From assembly GCF_018130615.1 (NCBI RefSeq), contig NZ_JAFCKB010000008.1, positions 124,001-188,000 on the forward strand: a stretch of 64,000 nucleotides of DNA, given 5' to 3'. The notes under the pieces were generated by a model. That model saw only the letters and a list, made by a program, of their open reading frames with translations. It searched no databases and was not told the DNA's origin. This document shows positions 15,417 to 23,331 of the stretch, in pieces. Made by a program: the position numbers and the translations under genes. Position 1 is the first letter of the stretch. Each line of letters begins with the position of its first letter. This stretch comes from Bradyrhizobium manausense (GTDB lineage Bacteria; Pseudomonadota; Alphaproteobacteria; Rhizobiales; Xanthobacteraceae).

Positions 15417-16028
15417 CTACGCCGCCGGCGGCACCGAGATCTTCACGGAGGGCCGCTCCAGCATCTTCTGATGGAAGGCGTCGAGTTGCGGATAGGCCTT
15501 GCGCCAGCCGCAATCGGCAAAGCGGAAGTCGGCGTAACCGAGCACGCAAACGAGGCCGATCTGCGAGATGTCGAACGGACCGTTCAGCACGTCGGGCATG
15601 TTTTCGAAGCGCGCCATGCCGGTCCAGGCCCGGTTCCAGTGGTCGTCCGACCACGCCTGCCATTGCAACCCCTGCGGCCGCACCATCTTTTCGTAGCGAC
15701 ATAGCAGCATGGAATCGAGCATGCCGTTGATCAGCGAATGATTGGTCTTGGCCTTCCAGCGCCGTGGACCGTAATCCGGGATCAGGCTGCCGCCGGCCAT
15801 CTCGTTTAGATATTCGACGATGACGTAGGAATCCAGGATCACGTCGCCGTCATCGGTGATCAGCACCGGCAGTTTCTTCAGCGGCGTAATGCGCGAATAG
15901 TCCTCGTTGACCGTACCCGGCGCGACGGTCGCGGACGTGAATTCGATCTTGTCGATCAGCCCAAGCTCGATCGCGGCGATGCGCACCTTGCGGGCGAAGG
16001 GCGAGGCTTGGGAGAAGGAGAGTTTCAT
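15417..16028 (-). CDS. Glutathione S-transferase family protein
   Basis: A 203-residue protein from ATG 16028 (MKLSFSQASPFARKV); a longer frame to 16046 has no better RBS. The N-terminal thioredoxin fold has SPFARKVR, where Ser or Cys-like residues meet the thiol of glutathione, then KKLPVLITDDGDVILDSYVIVEYL, the cis-Pro and glutamate/serine motifs that hold glutathione. The C-terminal helical domain ends with the N-capping FADCGWRKAYPQLDAFHQKM. Substrate cannot be read; detoxification or ring/double-bond isomerisation are both possible. It sits 18 bp before the serine hydrolase gene in the direction of transcription, so they could form one operon. Confidence 0.87.
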   Translation of the reverse strand: MKLSFSQASPFARKVRIAAIELGLIDKIEFTSATVAPGTVNEDYSRITPLKKLPVLITDDGDVILDSYVIVEYLNEMAGGSLIPDYGPRRWKAKTNHSLINGMLDSMLLCRYEKMVRPQGLQWQAWSDDHWNRAWTGMARFENMPDVLNGPFDISQIGLVCVLGYADFRFADCGWRKAYPQLDAFHQKMLERPSVKISVPPAA

Positions 16029-16070
16029 GGGGACAATTCCCTGCAATCAAGTTCTTCGAACACTATCCCC

Positions 16071-16167
16071 ACCGTCATGGCCGGGCTTGACCCGGCCATC
16101 CACGCGCTTCCGCGTGGCGAGACTGTGAGACGTGGATGCCCGGGACAAGCCCGGGCATGACGACGGT
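16071..16167. repeat. Intergenic palindromic repeat, family C
   Basis: ACCGTCATGGCCGGGCTTG..CCATCCACG at the left and CGTGGATGCCCGGGACAAG..GGCATGACGACGGT at the right are mirror images (imperfect), with a CACGC..GCGTGG inner stem. About 97 bp between two minus-strand genes. Confidence 0.8.
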
Positions 16168-16190
16168 GGGCGTGACGAGCGTGCCCGACC

Positions 16191-17033
16191 TTACGCCGCA
16201 ACGATCTCCTGGCGCTGCTCGCCGAGGCCTTCGATGCCGAGCGTGATGACGTCGCCGACATTGAGGAAGGTCGGCGGCTTCATGCCGAGGCCGACGCCGG
16301 GCGGGGTGCCTGTCGTGATGATGTCACCCGGCAGCAGGGTCATGAACTGCGAGACATAGGAGACGCACTTGGCCATCGAGAAGATCATGGTCTTGGTCGA
16401 GCCGGTCTGGCGGCGCTGGCCGTTGACGTCGAGCCACATCGACAGGTTCTGCACGTCCTTGATCTCGTCCTTGGTGGCGAGCCACGGGCCGACCGGCCCA
16501 AACGTGTCGTGCGACTTGCCCTTGGTCCACTGACCCAGGCGCTCGATCTGGAAGGCGCGCTCGGAGACGTCGTTGCAGACGCAATAGCCGGCGACGTAGT
16601 TCAGCGCATCGGCCTCCGAGACGTACTTGGCGCGGGTGCCGATGATCGCGGCGATCTCGACCTCCCAGTCGAGCTTCGTCGAGCCGCGCGGCTTCTCGAC
16701 ATTATCGTTCGGGCCGGAGAGCGAGGTGTTCGCCTTCATGAAGATGATCGGCTCGGTCGGAATCGCGGCGCCGGTCTCCTTGGCGTGGTCGCTGTAATTG
16801 AGGCCGATCGCGACGAATTTCGAGATGCCGGTGACGGGCGCGCCGAACCGCGGCTTGCCGGAGACTGCGGGGAGCGAGGCCGGATCGATCGCGGCGAGCT
16901 TCTTCAGGGATTCCGGCGAATAGGCCTCGCCGGTCAGGTCTTTCAGATGCGCCGACAGGTCACGCAACTGGCCGGATTTGTCGATCAGGCCGGGTTTTTC
17001 CGCACCCTTTTCGCCGTAACGGACAAGCTTCAT
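16191..17033 (-). CDS. Fumarylacetoacetate hydrolase (FAH) family enzyme
   Basis: A 280-residue protein from ATG 17033; the longer frame to 17102 starts in a non-conserved segment. Signature elements of the FAHD/ureidoglycolate-lyase-like group are clear: GLNYSDHAKETG (~78-89), KANTSLSGPNDNVEKP, KLDWEVEIAAIIG with the metal-ligand glutamates, and VCNDVSERAFQ carrying the metal-ligand aspartate. The family cleaves a C-C bond of, or hydrates/decarboxylates, a 2-keto or acylpyruvate acid using Mg/Mn. The substrate is not evident. The neighbouring MBL hydrolase could open a lactone that this enzyme acts on. A second FAH protein is at 29327. Confidence 0.9.
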   Translation of the reverse strand: MKLVRYGEKGAEKPGLIDKSGQLRDLSAHLKDLTGEAYSPESLKKLAAIDPASLPAVSGKPRFGAPVTGISKFVAIGLNYSDHAKETGAAIPTEPIIFMKANTSLSGPNDNVEKPRGSTKLDWEVEIAAIIGTRAKYVSEADALNYVAGYCVCNDVSERAFQIERLGQWTKGKSHDTFGPVGPWLATKDEIKDVQNLSMWLDVNGQRRQTGSTKTMIFSMAKCVSYVSQFMTLLPGDIITTGTPPGVGLGMKPPTFLNVGDVITLGIEGLGEQRQEIVAA

Positions 17034-17146
17034 TCTCGTTTCTCCCTTGGGATGGACTGATCGGTTAAATAGCTTCATGGAACAGGGCGGCGGGAAATTC
17101 AACCGCCGAAAATGGGGCGCATTGCAGTCCCCCGATTCAGGTGAGC

Positions 17147-17998
17147 CTACGATTGCAGCGCCACAAACCTGAACGCATCGCCCTCCCGGCGGATGTGGCC
17201 GGCCGAGAAATGCCCGCCGATCACCAGCGTCGGCGTGTCGGCAAACCGGCCGAACAGCGCGTCGCGCGTCGCGGCCGACTGGGCCTGGTCGGAATCCGCG
17301 GTGGAGGACCAGTCGAGATGCGCCATCTGGCAGGGGTGATGGGCGACGTCACCGGTCAGCAGTCCCTGTTCGCCGTCCGACTGGATCAGGATGCTCATAT
17401 GGCCGGGGCTGTGGCCGGGCGTCGGGATCATGCTGATCTCATCGCTGAGCCGGTGATCGCTCGGGATCAGATCCGCACGGTCGGCATCGATGATCGGCTT
17501 CACGGAATCGTCAAAGACCGCCTGCTTGTCCGGCTCGGTCGAATGATCGCGCCAATGCTCGTATTCAGTGCGGCCGAACACGTAGCGCGCCCTGGGGAAG
17601 GTCGGCACCCATTTGCCGCCGACAAGCTTCGTATTCCAGCCGACATGGTCGACATGAAGATGCGTGCACAGCACAGTGTCGATGCTGTCGGGGGCGAAGC
17701 CCGCCGCCGCCATCATCTCGGGGAACGGCGTGTTGCGGTTATTCCAGGTCGGGACGTTGCGGCCCTGCTTGTCGTTGCCGAGGCCGGTATCGACCACGAT
17801 CCGGCGCGACGGCGTCTCCACCACCAGTGAATGGATCGACATTTTCAGCCGACCCTCGTCGGTGGCGAAATGCGGGATCAGCCAGGGCAACTTCCGGATC
17901 TCGTCGTTGCTCGCCAAAGGCAGGATAAAGCGGGTCGAGCCGACCGTCTCCAACTCCACCACTTTGGTGATTTTGACCTTGCCGACCTTCCACTGCAT
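17147..17998 (-). CDS. MBL-fold metallo-hydrolase (paralogue of 13318)
   Basis: A 283-residue protein from ATG 17998 with GGGGGC upstream; ATG 18013 and GTG 18034 are in-frame alternatives. Metal ligands: CTHLHVDHVGWNT (HxHxDH), PTPGHSPGHMS, TGDVAHHP, GGHFSAGHIRREG. The architecture and the sequence around the active site are close to those of 13318-14184 (shared CTHLHVDHVGWNT and WVPTFP.ARYVF), so the two are duplicates. No signal peptide. Lactonase/esterase-type hydrolysis is the best general guess. It lies upstream of the FAH gene on the same strand, 113 bp apart, so they may share a transcript. Confidence 0.88.
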   Translation of the reverse strand: MQWKVGKVKITKVVELETVGSTRFILPLASNDEIRKLPWLIPHFATDEGRLKMSIHSLVVETPSRRIVVDTGLGNDKQGRNVPTWNNRNTPFPEMMAAAGFAPDSIDTVLCTHLHVDHVGWNTKLVGGKWVPTFPRARYVFGRTEYEHWRDHSTEPDKQAVFDDSVKPIIDADRADLIPSDHRLSDEISMIPTPGHSPGHMSILIQSDGEQGLLTGDVAHHPCQMAHLDWSSTADSDQAQSAATRDALFGRFADTPTLVIGGHFSAGHIRREGDAFRFVALQS

Positions 17999-18033
17999 CG
18001 GGCGAGCCCCCATTTTCTTTGCTTGTGCCCTCA

Positions 18034-18077
18034 CCGTCGTTCCGGGTTCGTGACGTCGTCGCGCTCCGGAATGACGG
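18034..18077. repeat. Short palindromic repeat, family D copy 1
   Basis: CCGTCGTTCCGG and CCGGAATGACGG flank GTTCGTGACGTCGTCGCGCT, an imperfect hairpin of the same CGTCATTCCGG type as 23253-23326. Confidence 0.65.
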
Positions 18078-18194
18078 GGATCATTGTCGACGAAAGATGC
18101 GCACTTTCCGTCATGAAGCGCAATGGATCATCTGTCGTGATGCCGCGTTATCGAGGGAACCCGGACCAACCCGAACGACGAACAGGGGGAGCCC

Positions 18195-18626
18195 ATGCCA
18201 GAGCTTGCGATTTCTGCCGACAAGGTCGCCTTCATCATCGAGAAGGCGCGCGAATTCGATGTCAAGGAATCCGGCTCCGATCCGGATTCAGGCTCCAACC
18301 CATCCGATGACGACGAGATCGATGTGCTGGAGGATTCCAATTCCGATCCGGTTGCAGCCGAGCTTGCAGGCTTCATCGGGGCGTTGAATGAGGACGAGCA
18401 ACTCGATCTGGTCACGCTGATGTGGCTAGGCCGCGGCGATGGCGATGTGGACGAGTGGGACGATCTGCGTGCCCGCGCTGTCGAGGCCCGTGCCGAATAC
18501 AAGGCGCCCCGCCGCGAGGCGGTGCAATATCTGCTGGGTGAGCCGATGCTGGGTGACCTGCTGGCCGACGGCATGGACGAACTCGGCATCGACTGGAGCG
18601 GCGAGCGCACCACGCCGGTCGCTTAA
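18195..18626 (+). CDS. DUF3775 domain protein
   Basis: A 143-residue acidic protein with RBS CAGGGGGA. It matches the DUF3775 family: N-terminal LAISADKVAFIIEKAREFDVK, a very acidic Ser/Asp-rich linker (~25-50), then AAELAGFIGALNEDEQLDLV, the conserved tandem TLMWLGRGDGDVDEWDDL, and a C-terminal helical LLGEPMLGDLLADGMDELG. No function is known for the family; it is found mainly in alphaproteobacteria. No signal peptide. It is flanked by genes on the other strand and stands alone. Confidence 0.82.
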   Translation: MPELAISADKVAFIIEKAREFDVKESGSDPDSGSNPSDDDEIDVLEDSNSDPVAAELAGFIGALNEDEQLDLVTLMWLGRGDGDVDEWDDLRARAVEARAEYKAPRREAVQYLLGEPMLGDLLADGMDELGIDWSGERTTPVA

Positions 18627-18726
18627 AGCGTGCTAGATCAAGTCGATGGAGCCGCAGTCTCGGTGCACCTCCCCCGAGCGGGAGATGGAGCGCGCCTTTG
18701 TCGTGGCAAAGACACCAGCTCAGCAC

Positions 18727-19716
18727 TCACCGCGCGCAGTCGACGATCACAGTGCCGAGCTTGTCGCCCTTCTCGACGGCGAGATGCGCCTGCGCCGTGT
18801 CCGACAGCGCGAATTGCGCCGCGACGTTGTGAATCCGCGGCCCCGCCGCCAGCCATTTCGAAATGTCGGCCTGCGCTGCCGCAAGCAGCGCCGGCGGCAG
18901 AGCGAACAGCACCAGCGCGCGCAGCGTGATACACTTTTCCATCAGCTCGCGCATCGGCAACGTCGGTGTGCGGTTGCCGTTGGTGGCGTACACTGCGATG
19001 GTCGAATTGGCCGCCATCAGCTTCAGCGTCGTGGCGATATTGCCGCCGAAATCGACATCGACCACGCGGTCCACACCGCGTCCGCCGGTGAAGGCCATTG
19101 CTTTCGCAACGACGTCCTCGTCTTTGTAATTGACCACGAGATCCGCGCCCGCGCGCCGCGCCTGCTCGCCCTTCAGTGCCGAGCTGACGGTCGCGATCAC
19201 CTGCGCGCCGCCCCACTTTGCCAGTTGCACGGCATAGTGCCCGACCGCGCCGGCGCCGCCGGTGACAAGTATGGTCTTGCCCACGATCGGCCCATCCGCA
19301 AACAGGCTGCACCACGCGGTCATCGCTGGAATGCCGAGCGTGGCGCCTTCCGCAAAGGAGAGATGATCCGGCAGCGGTGTCACCAGCTGCGCGGCGAGCG
19401 CAATATATTCCGCCGCGGTGCCGAAGGCCCGGCCGTTGCGCTGGCCGTTGAACAGCCAGACCCGGTCGCCCATCTTGAAGCGTGTCACGCCGTCACCGAC
19501 CTGATCGACAAAGCCCGCGCCGTCACTGTTCGGAATGACGCGCGGATAGTCCATCGCGCGATAGGAGCCGCCGCGCCGGCCGACATCGGCCGGGTTGACG
19601 CCGGAGGCTTCCAGGCGAATGCGAACGTCGCCCGGGCCCGCGGCCGGCGTCGCCATCTCACCATAGGCGAGAACGTCCGCCGCCGGTCCTGTCCGCTCGT
19701 ACCAGACCGCTCTCAT
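18727..19716 (-). CDS. Zinc-free MDR oxidoreductase, NADPH:quinone reductase-like
   Basis: A 329-residue protein from ATG 19716 (MRAVWYERTG); a longer frame to 19836 runs through a hairpin repeat and is rejected. It follows the zeta-crystallin pattern: no zinc cysteines, GVNPADVGRRGG, DGAGFVDQVGDGVTRFKMGDRVW, and the AXXGXXG motif in ILVTGGAGAVGHYAVQLAK, then TVSSALKGEQARRAGAD. An Arg/Ser pattern after the beta-2 strand fits NADPH. It reduces quinones or alpha,beta-unsaturated carbonyls. It is followed by an SDR gene on the same strand 91 bp away. Confidence 0.88.
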   Translation of the reverse strand: MRAVWYERTGPAADVLAYGEMATPAAGPGDVRIRLEASGVNPADVGRRGGSYRAMDYPRVIPNSDGAGFVDQVGDGVTRFKMGDRVWLFNGQRNGRAFGTAAEYIALAAQLVTPLPDHLSFAEGATLGIPAMTAWCSLFADGPIVGKTILVTGGAGAVGHYAVQLAKWGGAQVIATVSSALKGEQARRAGADLVVNYKDEDVVAKAMAFTGGRGVDRVVDVDFGGNIATTLKLMAANSTIAVYATNGNRTPTLPMRELMEKCITLRALVLFALPPALLAAAQADISKWLAAGPRIHNVAAQFALSDTAQAHLAVEKGDKLGTVIVDCAR

Positions 19717-19769
19717 CTGGACTGCTTTCCGAGTTGTAGTTTGGGCAAGCGGACACGGCATTGGGAATC

Positions 19770-19791
19770 CACCTCTCCCTTGGGAGAGGTG
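19770..19791. repeat. Short hairpin repeat CACCTCTCCC / GGGAGAGGTG
   Basis: A perfect 10-bp inverted repeat with a TT spacer between two minus-strand genes, with the same arms as 5462-5484. Confidence 0.7.
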
Positions 19792-19807
19792 ATGAGCCCC
19801 ATCGCTC

Positions 19808-20590
19808 TCACAGCGTTCCCGGGAACGCGCCACCATCGAGCAGGATGTTCTGCCCGGTAATGAAGCCGGCCTTGGCGCCGCAGAGGAAGGCGCAGGCGTA
19901 ACCGAACTCGTCGGGCTGGCCGAAGCGGCCGGCTGGGTTGAGCTTGGCGCGCTCGGACAAAATCTGCTCGGGCGTCGTGCCGCGCTTGTCAGCCTCGGCC
20001 TTCGCGGTGCCGGTCAGGCGATCGGTCTCGAATGGGCCCGGCAAGAGGCCGTTGATCGTGACGTTGTTGATCACGGTCTTGCGCGACAGGCCCGCGATGA
20101 AGCCGGTGAGGCCGGCGCGGGCGCCGTTGGAGAGGCCGAGAATGTCGATCGGCGCTTTCACCGCGGCCGAGGTGATGTTGACGATGCGGCCGAATTTGCG
20201 CGCCATCATGCCGTCCACAGTCGCCTTGATCAGCTCGATCGGCGTCAGCATGTTGGCGTCGATCGCCTTGATCCAGTCGTCGCGGGTCCAGTTGCGGAAA
20301 TCACCGGGCGGCGGGCCGCCGGCATTGTTGATGAGAATGTCCGGCTCGGGGCAGGCCTTGAGCACGGCTTCGCGGCCGGCCGGGGTCGTGATGTCGCCGA
20401 CGATCTCGGTGACTTTCACGCTCGGATAGGCCTTCCGGATTTCGTCGGCCGTCTTCTTCAGCGCATCGGCGCCGCGCGCGGTCAGCGTGACGTCAACGCC
20501 GGCTTCGGCCAGCGAGATGGCGCAAGCGCGCCCGAGGCCCTTGCTGGATGCGCAGACGATGGCGCGGCGACCTTTGATCCCAAGATCCAC
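19808..20590 (-). CDS. SDR-family protein lacking both Tyr and Lys of the active site
   Basis: A 260-residue protein from GTG 20590 with CGGGAG upstream. The cofactor loop reads ASSKGLG (14-20) in place of TGxxxGxG, and NNAGG (88-92) is intact. The usual YxxxK position reads L153-SNG-A157, so both tyrosine and lysine are missing, while a serine near 141 (NITSAAVKAP) remains. This fits the BKR-like SDR group that is known to lack a perfect motif and tetrad. It ends with the typical FLCGAKAGFITGQNILLDGG. Either a different mechanism or a non-catalytic role is possible. It lies upstream of the quinone-reductase gene, likely co-transcribed. Confidence 0.84.
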   Translation of the reverse strand: MDLGIKGRRAIVCASSKGLGRACAISLAEAGVDVTLTARGADALKKTADEIRKAYPSVKVTEIVGDITTPAGREAVLKACPEPDILINNAGGPPPGDFRNWTRDDWIKAIDANMLTPIELIKATVDGMMARKFGRIVNITSAAVKAPIDILGLSNGARAGLTGFIAGLSRKTVINNVTINGLLPGPFETDRLTGTAKAEADKRGTTPEQILSERAKLNPAGRFGQPDEFGYACAFLCGAKAGFITGQNILLDGGAFPGTL

Positions 20591-20716
20591 TGTTTCACTC
20601 CCGAAAATTGCAGGCAGGCTTTTGGACGGCCGGCACTTTAGCCAACCTGGGCGGCCCTGATAAGGGAGATGCCCGCGTCAAAATGCATGCGCGTTCGCGC
20701 GGCGATGCAAATGTGC

Positions 20717-20765
20717 GGGCATGATCCGGAAAAGTGTGCAGCGGTTTTCCGAAAAGATCATGCCC
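20717..20765. repeat. Dispersed inverted repeat GGGCATGATC / GATCATGCCC
   Basis: A perfect 10-bp outer arm pair with inner CGGAAAA..TTTTCCG. This is a widely repeated element in Bradyrhizobium-type genomes. It sits between the cvpA-like gene and the SDR gene. Confidence 0.75.
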
Positions 20766-20798
20766 AAACAGTAGAAAAAAGCGCGATCCCGCCGCGCT

Positions 20799-21311
20799 TC
20801 AGATGCGCCGCTCCTGCTTGAGGCGGTCGATCGCCTCAGCGGCCTCCGGTGGCAGCGACTTGAAACCCATCTGCCCGACCGCAGAGAACAGCGGGCGCAG
20901 ATGCGAGCCGGCGAGGAAGGGCGGCTGGCGGTTGGCCGGGACGATCTGATCGAACACCAGCACCAGCGTGGTGGCGACGAGGCCGACCCTGATGGCGCCG
21001 AGCGCGGCACCACCAAGGCGGTCGCCGATCCCGGCATCGCGGATCGTATCGCTCAGCGCGAGGCGGCCGAGATGTCCGAACAACATGCCGACCACCAGGA
21101 AGATGCCGAAGAACCAGATCCAGTTCTGGATTAGCGGCGCGTTCGGGTTGCCGGCGACCTGCGGCACGATCAGCGGCATCAGCGCGACCGCGATGGGGGC
21201 GGCGAGGAGATAAGCGAGGATGGTCATGGCGCTGCCGAGCAGGCCGGTCCTGAAACCGAATCCCATCGCAATCGCGAGCGCGGCATAGACCGCGAGATCA
21301 AAACTGTTCAT
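20799..21311 (-). CDS. CvpA-family membrane protein
   Basis: A 170-residue protein. Four hydrophobic helices follow the CvpA pattern: AVYAALAIAMGFGFRTGLLGSAM (~7-29), TILAYLLAAPIAVALMPLIV, WFFGIFLVVGMLFGHLGRLA, then the GDRLGGAALGAIRVGLVATT region. CvpA proteins are needed for colicin V production in E. coli and for outer-membrane or envelope stress tolerance; their biochemical role is unsettled. The C-terminal tail is soluble and charged (RLKQERRI). No evident operon partner. Confidence 0.85.
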   Translation of the reverse strand: MNSFDLAVYAALAIAMGFGFRTGLLGSAMTILAYLLAAPIAVALMPLIVPQVAGNPNAPLIQNWIWFFGIFLVVGMLFGHLGRLALSDTIRDAGIGDRLGGAALGAIRVGLVATTLVLVFDQIVPANRQPPFLAGSHLRPLFSAVGQMGFKSLPPEAAEAIDRLKQERRI

Positions 21312-21488
21312 GAGCGAAACCCTGCCGTGGAACGAATGAACGCTGAACCGATCGTTCCGGTTTCAGATCGCTAAAATCGTCTGTATTTTTCTTGGCTCCA
21401 GAGGCTGGGGGGTGTGTTCGTCCAAGGCCTAGTCGACGTCAATAAAGAAACCATCTTCGGGGTTGAGGTTGTCGTCGGGTTGAGTTCC

Positions 21489-21616
21489 GCCGTCGTCCCG
21501 GACAAGCGCGCCCAAAGCGCGCGCGTGGTTTGGCGACGACTCGTGGTGACCAGTTCGCCGCAATTGCTCCCGGGGGTATGGGTCGCGGATCTGCGCTTCG
21601 CTTGTCCGGGACGACA
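21489..21616. repeat. Intergenic palindromic repeat, family E
   Basis: GCCGTCGTCCCGGACAAGCG at the left is mirrored by CGCTTGTCCGGGACGAC at the right, with GCGCGCCC..GCGCGCG and ATCTGCGC internally. It fills most of the 331-bp gap between the CvpA and GMC genes. Confidence 0.75.
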
Positions 21617-21642
21617 GCAGAGAACGGCGCGGCGCCTTTGTG

Positions 21643-23235
21643 CTACCGCATGTCCGCCCGGATCATATCCGCTGCCTTCTCCCCGATCATGATGGTCGGC
21701 GCATTGGTGTTCCCTCCGATCAGCGTCGGCATGATCGAGGCGTCGACGACACGCAGGCCATCCACACCGTGCACTTTCAATGTCGGACCGACCACGGCCA
21801 TCGCATCCGTGCCCATCTTGCAGGTGCCGACGGGGTGATAGACGGTGTCGACGCGACTGCGCAGGATGGCGCGGATGTCGTCGTCCGTGCGCACGTCGGA
21901 CGTGAACATGTCCTTCTTCTGCAACGCGCGCATCGCGGGCGTCTCCATCAGCCGTCGCGTGGTCTTGAAGCCCGCGACCATCGTCTCGAGATCCTCCGCC
22001 TCGCCCAGAAAGTTCGGATCGATCATCGGCGCCGCGAGCGGATCGGCGCTTCTGAGCCAGACGCTGCCGCGGCTTTTCGGCCTGAGCAGGCAGACGTGGC
22101 AAGAGAAGCCGGCCTCCTTGTGCTTCTTGCGGCCGTGGTCGTCGAGCATCGCGATGATGAAGTGCAGCTGAATGTCGGGCACATCGAGATCGGGCCGGGT
22201 CTTCAGGAAGCCGCCGCACTCGGCGAAATTGGTGGTCATCAGGCCACGTCGCTCCCGGCGGTAGCGCTGGATGGCGCGGAGCAGAGATGGCAAACGGCCG
22301 ATCGACGAGTGAACGAAATGCGGATAGTCGGAGGCGTAGACGAACACGAAGTCCGGATGGTCCTGCAGATTGCGCCCGACGCCCGGCAGGTGATGTGTGA
22401 CGCCGATGCCATGTGCGCGGAGCGCCTCGCCATCGCCGATGCCCGACAGCATCAATAGCTGCGGTGATTGGAACGCGCCGCCAGCGAGGATCACCTCGCG
22501 GCGGGCGCGCAGCTGCTTCGTCTGCTTGCCCTGCACATATTCGATTCCGACCGCGCGCCCGCTTTCGAACAGGATTTTCGTGGCATGCGCCCCGGTCTCG
22601 ACGCGCAGATTCGCGCGCTTGTCCATGTGACGCTGCAGGTAGGCGCGTGCCGCGCTCCAGCGCTCGCCCTTGTGCTGCGTCACCTGGTAGCTGCCGAGCC
22701 CTTCGTGATCCTCGCCGTTGAAGTCCTCGCGGATGCGGAATTGCGCCTCGCGCGCGGCCTGATGGAAGATGTCATGGATCGGATTGTCCGAGCGCAGCCT
22801 GTTGACATGGAGCGGGCCGTCCTTGCCGTGATACTCGCCGTCGAAATCGGAATTGTTCTCCGAGCGCTTGAAATAGGGCAGCACGTCTGCATACGACCAG
22901 CCTGCATTGCCAAGTGCAGCCCAATGGTCGTAGTCCGATTTGTGGCCGCGGATATAGACCATGGCGTTGATTGCGGAGGAGCCACCGAGGCCCTTGCCGC
23001 GCGGTTGATAGCCGATACGGCCGTTCAATCCCTTCTGCGGCACGGTCTCGAAGGCCCAGTTGGCCGCGCTGTAGGGCAGCGCGAGCCCGAATGGTGTGGT
23101 GATCCGCCAGCTGTCGTTCTTGCCGCCGGCATCGAGCAACGCCACCGATGTCGCCGCATCCGCCGACAGTCGCCCCGCCACCGCGCACCCGCCGGAGCCC
23201 GCGCCCACGACGACGAAATCGAATGTGTCAGTCAC
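21643..23235 (-). CDS. GMC-family FAD oxidoreductase (choline dehydrogenase-like)
   Basis: A 530-residue protein starting at GTG 23235 with GGGGGAAAC upstream. The FAD dinucleotide motif is VVVGAGSGGCAVAGRLSADA (~8-27). GMC signatures are present: GLGGSSAINAMVYIRG (~82-97), AGGAFQSPQLLMLSGIG (~252-268), and the C-terminal catalytic region DTVYHPVGTCKMG and GGNTNAPTIMIGEKAAD. This family oxidises primary or secondary alcohols (choline, aliphatic or polyethylene glycol alcohols) and passes electrons to a carrier. The next gene downstream in transcription order is unrelated; upstream is the aldehyde dehydrogenase, which would take its aldehyde product further. Confidence 0.92.
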   Translation of the reverse strand: MTDTFDFVVVGAGSGGCAVAGRLSADAATSVALLDAGGKNDSWRITTPFGLALPYSAANWAFETVPQKGLNGRIGYQPRGKGLGGSSAINAMVYIRGHKSDYDHWAALGNAGWSYADVLPYFKRSENNSDFDGEYHGKDGPLHVNRLRSDNPIHDIFHQAAREAQFRIREDFNGEDHEGLGSYQVTQHKGERWSAARAYLQRHMDKRANLRVETGAHATKILFESGRAVGIEYVQGKQTKQLRARREVILAGGAFQSPQLLMLSGIGDGEALRAHGIGVTHHLPGVGRNLQDHPDFVFVYASDYPHFVHSSIGRLPSLLRAIQRYRRERRGLMTTNFAECGGFLKTRPDLDVPDIQLHFIIAMLDDHGRKKHKEAGFSCHVCLLRPKSRGSVWLRSADPLAAPMIDPNFLGEAEDLETMVAGFKTTRRLMETPAMRALQKKDMFTSDVRTDDDIRAILRSRVDTVYHPVGTCKMGTDAMAVVGPTLKVHGVDGLRVVDASIMPTLIGGNTNAPTIMIGEKAADMIRADMR

Positions 23236-23252
23236 TGATGTTTCCCCCTTAT

Positions 23253-23326
23253 TGTCATTCCGGCGCGCGACGAAGTCGCGAACCGGAACCTCGAGGTTCC
23301 GGGTTCGCTATGCGCCCCGGAACGAC
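23253..23326. repeat. Intergenic palindromic repeat, family D copy 2
   Basis: TTGTCATTCCGG and CCCCGGAACGAC arms with an internal CGGAACCTCGAGGTTCCG perfect palindrome. It separates the GMC and aldehyde dehydrogenase genes. Confidence 0.75.
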
Positions 23327-23331
23327 CGTCC

